In this document: in pieces, positions 57,501 through 64,000 of the stretch
How positions within the stretch are numbered: the first letter of the stretch is position 1
Layout of the letters: each line of letters starts with the position of its first letter
NCBI GenBank assembly: GCA_035771165.1
Contig: JAWNZC010000349.1
Location: 558,001-622,000, forward strand
Direction of reading: 5' to 3'
From: Paragorgia papillata
Taxonomy: Eukaryota; Cnidaria; Anthozoa; Scleralcyonacea; Coralliidae
Length of the DNA: 64,000 nt
The notes under the pieces: model-generated
Told to the model about the DNA's origin: nothing
Databases searched by the model: none
The model's input: the letters and a program-made list of their open reading frames with translations, nothing else
Program-made: the position numbers and the translations under genes

Positions 57501-60500
57501 AGAAAGAAAAATCAAACCAAAAACTTTATTTCACGTTCATATTAAGAGCATATCATGCATGCATTCGTTTTATGTAATACAGAAAATTTAGTACGTAAGT
57601 ATTTTAAAGCTTTTTTTTTTATATTACCACCCGGAAGTAGCGCCCCCCCCCCCGAAAATAGCGGCCCCCAACAGCGAATAAAACCGATCAAAACATCAGT
57701 TAATGGATAGCAAGTAGCAAATTCAGTAGCAATCCCGTGAGGTCTGATATGATGGTGTTTGCTTTCAACTCAAAACAATGATTAGATTATTTGCTCTCAA
57801 GTTCTATGATATGATAATTGACCTCATAGGCTTCGCCCTCGTCAATTATTGAACAAATAGATTCCAATGGAAGCGCTCTTCTCGCATACAGTCAAGGTGA
57901 AATAGCAACATAACCTAACTGCTTATAGTAGGATTTAGACGAGTTGTTAGTGTATGTATTTTGAGGTATTATGTCAATCAGACCGATCACCGTTAATAAT
58001 AGTAACCAAAGACACATATTTCAAGTGAGGAGGAGCATGGACTAAAAGGATTCCGAAAAACTCGGATTTCCGATCTCATCTTGATCCGATCTCTCATAAA
58101 TTTACAGTCAAACCGGATGTTCGTTACCGGGCAACATTGCAATATTGAGAGCAACATTGCAATGTTGATTGCAATCGGTACACGGCTAAGTTACTAAAAC
58201 ACCGCATTTTAAATATCGAACTTCACATAATATGAAGTTCTATTCATTAAGCCAGAATAACTAACTCTAAGTAAACTTCATATTATGTGAAGTTCGATAT
58301 TTAAAATGCGAATTTTTAGCAACTTGCGAAGAAGTCGCCGTGTACCGATTGCAATCAACATTGCAATGTTGCTGCAATGTTGCTGTCAATATTGCAAGGT
58401 AGCGCGATAACGAACATCCAGTTTGACTGTAATTGTAAAGTAATCAGTTTGTCTTGGACAACCTTTTAACCACGGGTCATTAAAACTTTGAAGCCGTAGA
58501 AATTTCAAAATTCACGTTTGAGACCAGTCACCAGAGCAGTTTGAGACCATCTGAGACCCAACTGAGAGATACGTTCTAATACCAAACTGCGAGCATCCAT
58601 ATTTTATCCTTTTTCTCCGTCAATCCGCACGTCCTCATCCGCGTTTTATCTCAATCCGAATCAGATAATCAGGTAACTGTCAGAGAAAAATATACGTCTC
58701 ACCGGAAACAGGAGACATCCTAGAAAATTCGTTCTGGACGGGAAAGTTAGTATAGCTCAACGGAAATTAGATTTTAATTAAATTGCGCAGTTTCGACCCG
58801 ATGTTGCCCGCACAATTTCAAAAAGTATATGCCCCCGCGCGCAATGCTAGCGATATTTTGACACGCGCACCGGGCGGTGCACGCAATCTTGAGAAAAACG
58901 TGGCGTGCGCATTTTTGCCGCGAAGTTGCAATCGCAGAAAATTAAATTTTCACGTGCGTTCTAATAGTGACTGAGACTAGCCGGAAAGGGCATGTTTGTC
59001 CGCATCGTTGATAAAAGTGCTTGCTGGTGCAATGTTATGCTGTTAGCATGACATGCACCAGTTGTGATAACTGATAACTGCAAATAAACCAGATAATAAT
59101 TGCGCACAAGAGCTGAAGTGCACTAGTGACTGAGTGCCCTTGGGTATAGACATACTTTTAGAGAAATACATATTATTACTAGGATATCTCTGGTCTGAGT
59201 TAAACGCCAAATGTTGTGCAAATAATACATGTGTCATGTATATCTCAGCGTATGTACATAACAATGAAACAATGCAGTGTAATTATTTACTGGTTTATAT
59301 TTTCGTCAGACTGCATTTAGTTACTCCCACCACGTCAGGAGGTCTTCCCTTGATGAGTAAAATCGTCTGGCGTTATTAACCTTTAGAGTAGCAGGGGTTT
59401 CCCTATTGACGAGTAAAATCATCTGGCATTAGCCTGAATAAAATACTAAAGTACTTGCTTGGTACTGAAACGGTTAAAGTTACTGTATGACAGTACACTC
59501 TAAATTTAATAAAATTTTATAAATGCAGCTATTAATTAAGAGTTAAACCTACCCAACAAGATCTTTTCCACATTTTGATGCTTTAATTGCCAGTTGAGAC
59601 AAGTTTTCTGCATATGTTTGTTCAAGTTTGGATCTGAATTTATCATTAAAGCAAAATAATTCATTATATGCCAAGCGTGCTCTTGGCTATCGCCTTGAGC
59701 AACTTTTATGAGGGGGACATTGGAGGGTTCTCTAACCCACAGTACTGTACTGCAAAAAAAACGAATCATAAATAAACAATGCAACAACACCATGTCAAAA
59801 ATTACAGAAATACCAAAACTGCTTGGATAGATAAAATCAAATTCTGCACTGAAACTACAAAATTACCAAAATACCGTACGTAAAAACACCACAGTATGGC
59901 AATATTTAATACCGAAAATCTCAATCTCCCCCTCTTTTATGCTTCTTTCATGCTTCTTTCATGCTCTCAAGCCATAAACGAAATTGCTTAAGTATTAAGC
60001 TGTAAAATTAAATAAACATATCACCTAAACTTTATAAGTACTGTAGTACTAGCATGCCACTGATCCAAGAATAAGAATGAGAAATGAGTACTGTCACGTG
60101 AAAAGTATTTCAAAAACATGTAATTTTCAGTCAATGTACACCCATAATCCTTGTAATTTATAATACAGCCCTGTACCATATTTTTGAAAGACCGATAAAT
60201 ACACCATACAAACAATTCTTCCACCCAAACTAATGCCCCCCCCCCCCCCCCCCCCCTCCAAGTTTACAAATTTTAAGAAAATGACCCTCACAAATAAATG
60301 CCTTTTCTGTAGTAAATACCATACAGGCTTTTATCTATAGCCGTATTGCAGATAGCCCTGCGAGCGAAGTGAGCAACCGGACCGTGTAGCTTGCGAATTG
60401 CGACGGGGGACCGGGCCACCGGGGGAAACTTTTTGAGCAATTGGGCCTGAGCAAGTCAATTTTGGCAATAGGAAAGTCTTTTCTTAAAGTTTTTGATGGC

Positions 60501-62735
60501 ATCAATTGATGAGTTTGCGTCTTCAAATACGACACCTATTAAATCTGGTCGGTAAATATTGCAAAAAGATACTGTTCTAGCGTGCACAAGACCTTATGAC
60601 CCAGGTTTGCAGTTAGCTCCAGTCACTTGCAGGTAACGCGGTTACCTCGGATCCCAACATCTGACACCCATGGTCTGCTCAAATATAGGGTGTTGCATGT
60701 CAACCTGAGGGAGTTGCATGTCAACCTGAATCTACATGTAGATCCAAATCTGCAGATGATCCAATTCAGATTGGATTTGAACTAAATCTTCATGCATTCA
60801 GATCAAATTTTGTTCCGGGTCAAAAAATATTTGCTGTAGACAAAATATTTGCTCAGACTGAGTTCAAAGGACATTGCATTATAAAAGACCTTAAATTTTT
60901 TAAAGTTTTGTCATATACTGTACACTGTATTGACATTATATCTTATTTTATAACACTGTTTTCTTTCACAAGCCAGATTAAACTTTTTCAGAAGCCAGAA
61001 TTGGCCTGCAGATCACCATATAACTATTGAGAACTTCTACAGTTTAAGCAAACCCTTGGATTATAAAAGGTCAATCCACATGAGTGCCATATCCAGAAAT
61101 AATTAATTTGGGTGGTAAATTTGTGAATATTTAAGGGTCAAAGATGTGAGACCCTCTAGGAGTGTCCAAGGGCACACACCATTTGGAAATGTTATTTCCT
61201 GCATTCTGAAGGGTGATTTTTAACATTCTGAGAGGTAGTTTATGATTTTTTGGGAACCAAGTTTGAATGCCCAAACCAGTGTCCCAGTGGATAGTGTCTC
61301 CCATATACTCCCATATAGTCTTCCCAGACACTATGTACTGGTGGATTCTGCCCCCCCCCCCCCCCCCCCCACCTTCAAAGAAAAAAGAAAGGTTGAGATA
61401 ACTTTTAGTTCTTACAAGTGTTCTTTGATAGAAATGTGAAAAGTATGGATTAATTTAAAAAGTAACTTAATGTAAGCCACGAGGGAAGTTAAAATCAAAA
61501 TTCATAATATTGAATTTGAATCGCTGTTTGTTGAAAAATTCATAAGCGAAAAGGTGGTGAACTGCCAAGATTTTTAGACTTGTAACAAACTACTAATGTT
61601 TCAAGTGGAGCCATATATTTATTTAGTAGATAGCCTGCTTGCAGGCTAGATGTTATAATACTCTGATGAAAGGCTCTGCTCAAAACGTTTATTTCATTAT
61701 ATATTGATGTCAGTTGGCTTTGTCTCGAATGCACTCCACCAGCAGTCTGAACAATTTTGTATAAAGGAAATTCATTTCATAGTCATCTTTCTGGATGCTT
61801 TTAAAGGCTAGTTTCCACTCAGGAAAATCTTCCGCTGGATAGGAACGGACAGGAAAGTTTCTTTTGTTCTACAGTCATTATTTCCAACCTGTCCGTTCCG
61901 GTCCTGTGGAAAATTTTCCTGAGTGGAAACTAGCCTTAAGGAAATATACATGTAGTTAGTTTTATTATTTAGGATAATTTGATTTTGTCAAATAAAAGAG
62001 GCTGAATTAAAAGAGTTCCTTGCAAATCTGAGCTTTTATCTTTCACTTACAGTATATGTGGCTGTGGTGATACCGGTGTATGGGGATCTCATGCTCAAAG
62101 ACTCAAACCCCCTGGATACAGTCAGTTTATACACGCTGAAAGTGAAATAATATTTATTTGCCTGCTTTTAATATTATGATAAACTTTTAAAAAATATTTT
62201 CACTAATTGATGTTAATCTAATGTTTCCGACTAAAGTATAAACAAGAAATAAACAAGTCACGGCCGTATTATCCATTTATTCAACACACAATTAATCACG
62301 GCACAATAAAAGTCAAATGTGTATAAATTATCAACATTATTTTAATTAGTCTGTATTGACAGTCGTTACCTGTGCATGTTTAGCCCTAAAAGCTCCGAAA
62401 ACGTCTAAAATTTCTTAAATGCTTCTCCACATTTTTATCAAACAAGGTCTCATTATATTTTAACGGCAACACAAACATACCTTTGATGAAGGACAGAACA
62501 GACGTCTTTGCAGAACTCGTTACTCTGTCTGCAGTATTTACGAAGTTCGTCAAAACTTTTTAGATCCTATTGAAAACAAAATATTTGTCAGTCTTGTGGC
62601 AACGTACTTCAATTTCGTTTGTTTTGACATGGTTCATCAACAGCTGGAATGGTCAGAAAGCTAGACATTAAAATACGAAGAACATATACCGTGAAACAGT
62701 CGACTCACCCAAAAACGATTTTCAAACTTGACCAT
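41234..62735 (-). CDS. NOSTRIN: NOSTRIN (F-BAR/SH3 adaptor), spliced gene
   Basis: NOSTRIN is an F-BAR adaptor that binds curved membrane and, through its SH3, partners such as dynamin and N-WASP; in vertebrates it also traffics eNOS. Seventeen coding exons (5' to 3'): 62709-62735, 62481-62566, 59553-59633, 56813-56875, 53992-54073, 52878-52940, 51910-52020, 51676-51721, 51173-51252, 50381-50479, 49197-49316, 47716-47824, 46422-46510, 45416-45544, 44090-44174, 43002-43034, 41234-41415. All junctions are GT-AG and every phase matches, giving 1485 nt and 494 residues; vertebrate NOSTRIN is about 506. CIP4/TOCA and FCHSD relatives were considered, but the N-terminal NEFCKDVCSVLHQR motif, the total length and the single SH3 at the extreme C terminus favour NOSTRIN. 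The start ATG (62733-62735) has A at -3. Confidence 0.95.
42353..42378. repeat. Poly-C run (26 nt)
   Basis: Pure C run in the last NOSTRIN intron. Other C runs of 18 nt or more are at 14901, 35967, 60239 and 61351. Confidence 0.9.
43002..49316 (-). CDS. NOSTRIN: NOSTRIN exons 11-16: HR1-like coil and linker
   Basis: Residues 247-434. Exon 11 ends in LLSDYY, and exon 12 begins EEDFQNMMASERRKKRLEEK followed by IQDLTIDLKREIK, the charged coiled coil of the HR1 (Rho-binding-like) region. Exons 13 and 14 continue it (LQCALAQVNRQET). Exons 15 and 16 (44090-44174 and 43002-43034) form a Thr/Asp-rich low-complexity linker (DDEFDDDPVPSG) before the SH3. The acidic linker is less conserved and may differ by isoform, since exon 16 is only 33 nt. 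Confidence 0.9.
43534..43982. mobile_element. MITE containing a G36 run
   Basis: Ends taccgtagaatcccgaaagt/agcgcc and ggcgctacttttgggattct/acggta are inverted. Near the right end is a pure G run at 43923-43958 (36 nt). Subterminal ggggggtcgctatttggggg adds more G-rich sequence. A related copy lies at 57343-57680. Confidence 0.8.
44656..44842. mobile_element. Foldback MITE 'tagaccttattcaaaa', copy 1
   Basis: Ends atagaccttattcaaaaaat/ggccgccgaatt and aattcggcgaccatttttga/ataaggtctat, with inner arms taaattagcccttatga and aagggctaatttatatg. Copy 2 is at 62940-63131. In a NOSTRIN intron. Confidence 0.88.
46236..46362 (-). mobile_element. 5S-derived SINE head fragment next to tRNA-like B box
   Basis: The minus strand reads ggtggcgtgtgctgttatta, then ttaagcccggttcgacgggg and ttagtacc (truncated 5S head). 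Immediately beside it on the plus strand is gcgggttcgaatcccaccca, a good tRNA B box. A chimera of two retroposon heads or two nested insertions. Confidence 0.6.
46612..46680. repeat. (GTT/GCT/GTC)n trinucleotide repeat
   Basis: About 22 imperfect triplets in a NOSTRIN intron. Confidence 0.9.
47226..47620. repeat. Duplicated 'gcaccaatatggcggcc' segment
   Basis: The block containing ggataaaggttgtgcaccaa/tatggccgcc and gacgtcagatgaaaaccaag (47237-47312) recurs at 47560-47615 with few changes. Both lie next to a tggatcgttttcac word. An old tandem or nested insertion. Confidence 0.6.
47876..48278. mobile_element. Foldback MITE 'gaccttttcaccaatagc', copy 2
   Basis: Same termini and inner arms as 21085-21520, with a deletion in the right arm. 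It lies about 50 bp upstream of NOSTRIN exon 12 (47716-47824) in the preceding intron. The MSKYEHCN-like frames are arm sequence. Confidence 0.9.
48746..48860. repeat. Near-perfect palindrome, about 50-bp arms
   Basis: Arms gatttgcggatacaccatgt/ggattaaattcaa and ttgaatttaatccacat/cgtgtatccgcaagtc pair around ttttattaaataaa. Confidence 0.88.
49536..49742 (+). mobile_element. 5S-derived SINE copy
   Basis: The head carries ttaagcccgtggtcgaat/ggggttagtactcggatag, diverged from the consensus. The body has gtgagtaaagttgttggttc and tttttcaccgggttctccgg. 3' truncated. Confidence 0.8.
49771..49860. repeat. Near-perfect 90-bp palindrome
   Basis: tagcctgctcgcagcccgaa/atttcttctaaac pairs almost base for base with gtttagaagaaatttcgggc/tgcgagcaggcta. 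The loop is very short (ccggaaattaccgtaatttccg, itself palindromic). Confidence 0.92.
50381..62735 (-). CDS. NOSTRIN: NOSTRIN exons 1-10: F-BAR domain
   Basis: Residues 1-246. The FCH start is SNEFCKDVCSVLHQRSKLEQ with TYAENLSQLA (exons 2 and 3), then AAWTKVATEIENEAELH (exon 4), LGARLNDDAVKELKTF (exon 5), VEQQVEKSIKLFNDKRAEE (exon 6), a Lys-rich coiled coil in exons 7 and 8, and ERSRIGLASAIRRF (exon 9). The many basic residues suit a membrane-binding concave face. Predicted to be a long antiparallel helical dimer. Exon 1 codes only nine residues (MVKFENRFW). Confidence 0.93.
51296..51630. repeat. (GGGAA)n array with GAAA/GGAA edges
   Basis: A pure-purine plus strand with about 35 GGGAA units at 51337-51535, in the intron between NOSTRIN exons 8 and 9. 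A second homopurine tract after the one in MIOS. Confidence 0.95.
52436..52640. mobile_element. Foldback element
   Basis: Ends tgacctatataatatatata/cataattagactgcgg and ccgcagtctaattatacata/cagtaggtca are inverted. Confidence 0.7.
53043..53390. repeat. Pentanucleotide TCAC(G/T) array
   Basis: About 70 TCACG/TCACT/TCACA units. The minus strand has dozens of TGACG words (CREB/ATF half-sites). Ser/His/Thr-rich frames are artefacts. In the intron between NOSTRIN exons 5 and 6. Confidence 0.9.
54185..54535. mobile_element. Foldback element of the 'ctttataagagtac' family
   Basis: Contains tttataaaggtacaattgac/gtcatttaaacacgaa inverted as ttcgtgttcaaggacgtcaa/acgtgcctttataagag. Related blocks at 56030-56370 and 56385-56800 share the same words. 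Confidence 0.65.
54640..54915. mobile_element. Copy of the 7160 foldback family
   Basis: Has cacgaggagtgtttcatcag, gatttccaaacaccgag and its inverse gaggtgtttgaaatcctgat, then cttcctccgatatcaaaacc and ttcatgaattattaatgaa. Confidence 0.8.
55249..55477. repeat. 76-bp tandem repeat, three copies
   Basis: Units begin tttgaaaacggaacaaaatc at 55249, 55325 and 55401, and include gtgtaaatacaggccaaaaa and gtttacacgat. Near-identical. The inverse of the unit ends lies at 55600-55710 (acacgataccggttagtgtt, ttgttccgttttcaaattgt), so this is probably the internally amplified arm of a MITE. Confidence 0.85.
56030..56800. mobile_element. Two adjacent foldback elements
   Basis: 56071-56216 pairs ataaaggtacgtttgacgtc with gacgtcaaacgtacctttat. 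56440-56690 pairs atataacctgatgcaaacac/tcgagtgagttgggagaatt with aattctcccaactcactctc/gtgtttgcatcaggctatat. They lie just before NOSTRIN exon 4 (56813-56875). Confidence 0.7.
57343..57680. mobile_element. Diverged copy of the G-run MITE
   Basis: Starts taccgtataaccccgaaagt/agcccccc and contains gaaagtagcggcccccg blocks and cattaagagcatatcatgca as in 43534-43982. Confidence 0.65.
58105..58429. mobile_element. TA-flanked MITE with pogo-like ends
   Basis: Terminal repeats cagtcaaaccggatgttcgt and acgaacatccagtttgactg with TA on both sides (58103-58104 and 58430-58431). Inner arms aaatatcgaacttcacataa/tatgaagtt are also inverted. CAGTCAAACC matches the end of the pogo-like remnant at 32637. Confidence 0.85.
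61805..61936. mobile_element. Harbinger-like MITE with TAA duplication
   Basis: Ends aggctagtttccactcagga and tcctgagtggaaactagcct, with TAA at 61802-61804 and 61937-61939. Inner aacggacaggaa pairs with cctgtccgtt. In the NOSTRIN intron between exons 2 and 3. Confidence 0.88.
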
Positions 62736-62867
62736 TTTGGCGAAGTTTACAGCAAAAATTTATGGCAAACTCCGTTTTTAGTCTCGAACAAATTTCACCT
62801 TCCCTGAAAATAACTTCGACTAAACAAGTTGCAGCAACTTCCGTTAGTTACCAGGTTTCTACTCATA

Positions 62868-62885
62868 TATGGCTATATATAGATC
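62868..62885 (-). promoter_or_regulatory. Possible TATA box upstream of NOSTRIN
   Basis: gctatatatagatc, about 140 bp before the NOSTRIN ATG, with an overlapping tcatatatgg that is one base off a CArg-type CC(A/T)6GG. AT-rich repeats nearby make chance occurrence plausible. Confidence 0.25.
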
Positions 62886-62939
62886 TCAGTCGAATTTTTC
62901 ATAATTGAGAATATATTATATATATATCATGGAATATAT

Positions 62940-63131
62940 ATAGACCTTATTGCAAAATGGCCGACGTATTAAAATTCTTTTATATACATATAAATTATCC
63001 CGTATGAACTCGTTTTCATGCGGCAAATTCAAAATAATTTTTACTTTAAAACGATCGAGGTCATATTAAAGGCTAATTTATATGCACACTAAAGAATTCT
63101 AATTCGGCGGCCATTTTGGAATAAGGTCTAT
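62940..63131. mobile_element. Foldback MITE 'tagaccttattcaaaa', copy 2
   Basis: atagaccttattgcaaaatg ... taaattatcccgtatgaact and inverse arms ending gcggccattttggaataagg/tcta. Same family as 44656-44842, about 200 bp upstream of the NOSTRIN start. Confidence 0.88.
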
Positions 63132-63231
63132 AAAGCAATCGTACGATAATTAACGATATTTGGCAATTACTCAAAACCATTTGACTTGAATTTTATTCAA
63201 AGCATTTTCAAGAAACAAACAATTAATTACG

Positions 63232-63355
63232 TTTCTCTCTGACGAAGGGCCTTCGTTCGAAACTTAGATTCCTACGTTTTCTGTTTCGGCAGTACTAACC
63301 TTACTATATTTCGATTGTTGTTTCTACTGCTTACGCAGCACGCTACTTTTATTAA
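63232..63355 (-). mobile_element. Repeat family 'gcgtgctgcgtaggc', copy 3
   Basis: The reverse complement of the 12945 family (acgaagggccttcgttcgaa, ctgtttcggcagtactaacc, acgcagcacgctacttttat), followed by an (AATC)n tract at 63378-63397 as copy 1 is. Confidence 0.8.
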
Positions 63356-63394
63356 ACAATTAATTAGTTAGTCAACCAATCAATCAATCAATCA

Positions 63395-63645
63395 ATCTTA
63401 TCTTATCTCAGATCTCATCTCATCTGAGGCTTATCTCATTTCATCTCAGAATACTCAGTCATCTCATCGCATCTCATTTCATTTCATTCATTTCATTTGG
63501 TTTGGTTTCGTTTCATTTCGTTTCGTCTCGTTGCGTTTCGTTTCGTTTCGTTTCATTTCATTTCATTTCATTTCGTCTCAAATCAAATCTCATCTCATCT
63601 CATCTCATCTCATCTAATCTCATCTCATCTCATCTCATCTCAATC
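63395..63645. repeat. (TCTCA)n / (TTTCG)n pentanucleotide array
   Basis: Blocks of ATCTC and TTTCR pentamers over about 250 bp upstream of NOSTRIN. Confidence 0.9.
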
Positions 63646-63659
63646 GAAATAGAGTTAGG

Positions 63660-63920
63660 TTCAGAGGCGTAGCCAGGATTTTTTGTCAAGGGGGGCCAGG
63701 AAAAACCTAGGGGGGGACAGCTTAACTGAGGCATATGAAGCCAAATTTTCTCAGGGGGGTCCAGCACTTTTGCCAGGGGGGGAGGCCCCCCGGCCCCCCT
63801 TCTGGCTACGCCGCTGCTTAGGTTAGATATACTGCCGAAACAGAGAACGTAGGAGTCTAAGTGTCTAACGTTTCGAGCGAAGACTCCTAACTCTATTTCG
63901 ATTGTTGTTTCAACACGTGC
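63660..63920. mobile_element. Foldback 'ggcgtagccaggatt' plus copy 4 of the 12945 family
   Basis: gaggcgtagccaggattttt and tctggctacgccgctgctta are inverted (63663-63822) with C/G-rich ends. ttagatatactgccgaaaca and aacgtttcgagcgaagactc follow directly. Confidence 0.7.
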
Positions 63921-64000
63921 ACTGATCTCATCTCATTTTATTATTCGGGCTAACCTGTGGTAGACCGAGTCTATGTTACGTCATCCCGTCAGGCTTTGCG

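Overview
Eukaryotic (metazoan) nuclear DNA, AT-rich, with many short exons separated by repeat-filled introns. The two legible genes are animal-specific or animal-wide proteins (NOSTRIN, MIOS). The dense foldback MITEs, 5S- and tRNA-derived SINEs and long microsatellites fit a marine invertebrate; a cnidarian is my best guess, but the sequence does not prove it. There is nothing bacterial or plasmid-like. Almost all open frames over 60 codons are simple-repeat or transposon artefacts.

I rebuilt two large genes by reading spliced exons on the minus strand and matching donor/acceptor phase. (1) MIOS (missing oocyte, a GATOR2 subunit of the amino-acid/mTORC1 pathway) runs from 37872 down to 4831. 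Thirty-two coding exons were found, and the phase of exons 1 and 2 predicts one further microexon that I could not find. The order is an N-terminal WD40 propeller, an alpha-solenoid and a C-terminal RING/zinc module. (2) NOSTRIN (F-BAR, HR1 and SH3 membrane-remodelling adaptor) runs from 62735 down to 41234 in 17 coding exons that join in frame to 494 residues. The genes lie head-to-tail, about 3.4 kb apart. At the left edge (501-792) a plus-strand terminal exon, with a poly(A) signal, ends in an IL-17-like cystine-knot tail.

Layout: 1-930, end of the IL-17-like gene; 930-4800, a 33-bp minisatellite, an inverted tRNA-SINE pair, foldback MITEs and a 5S-derived SINE; 4831-37872, MIOS, whose introns carry a 1.4-kb homopurine minisatellite, a 0.9-kb (CTCA)/(CCTT)/(CCCT) array, several tetranucleotide arrays, an internally deleted LINE, a pogo-like remnant and over a dozen foldback MITEs; 37873-41233, intergenic foldbacks; 41234-62735, NOSTRIN, also MITE-rich; 62736-64000, NOSTRIN upstream region with MITEs and a pentanucleotide array.

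The two main genes have no direct functional link. MIOS acts at the lysosome in nutrient sensing, NOSTRIN at the plasma membrane and in endocytosis.
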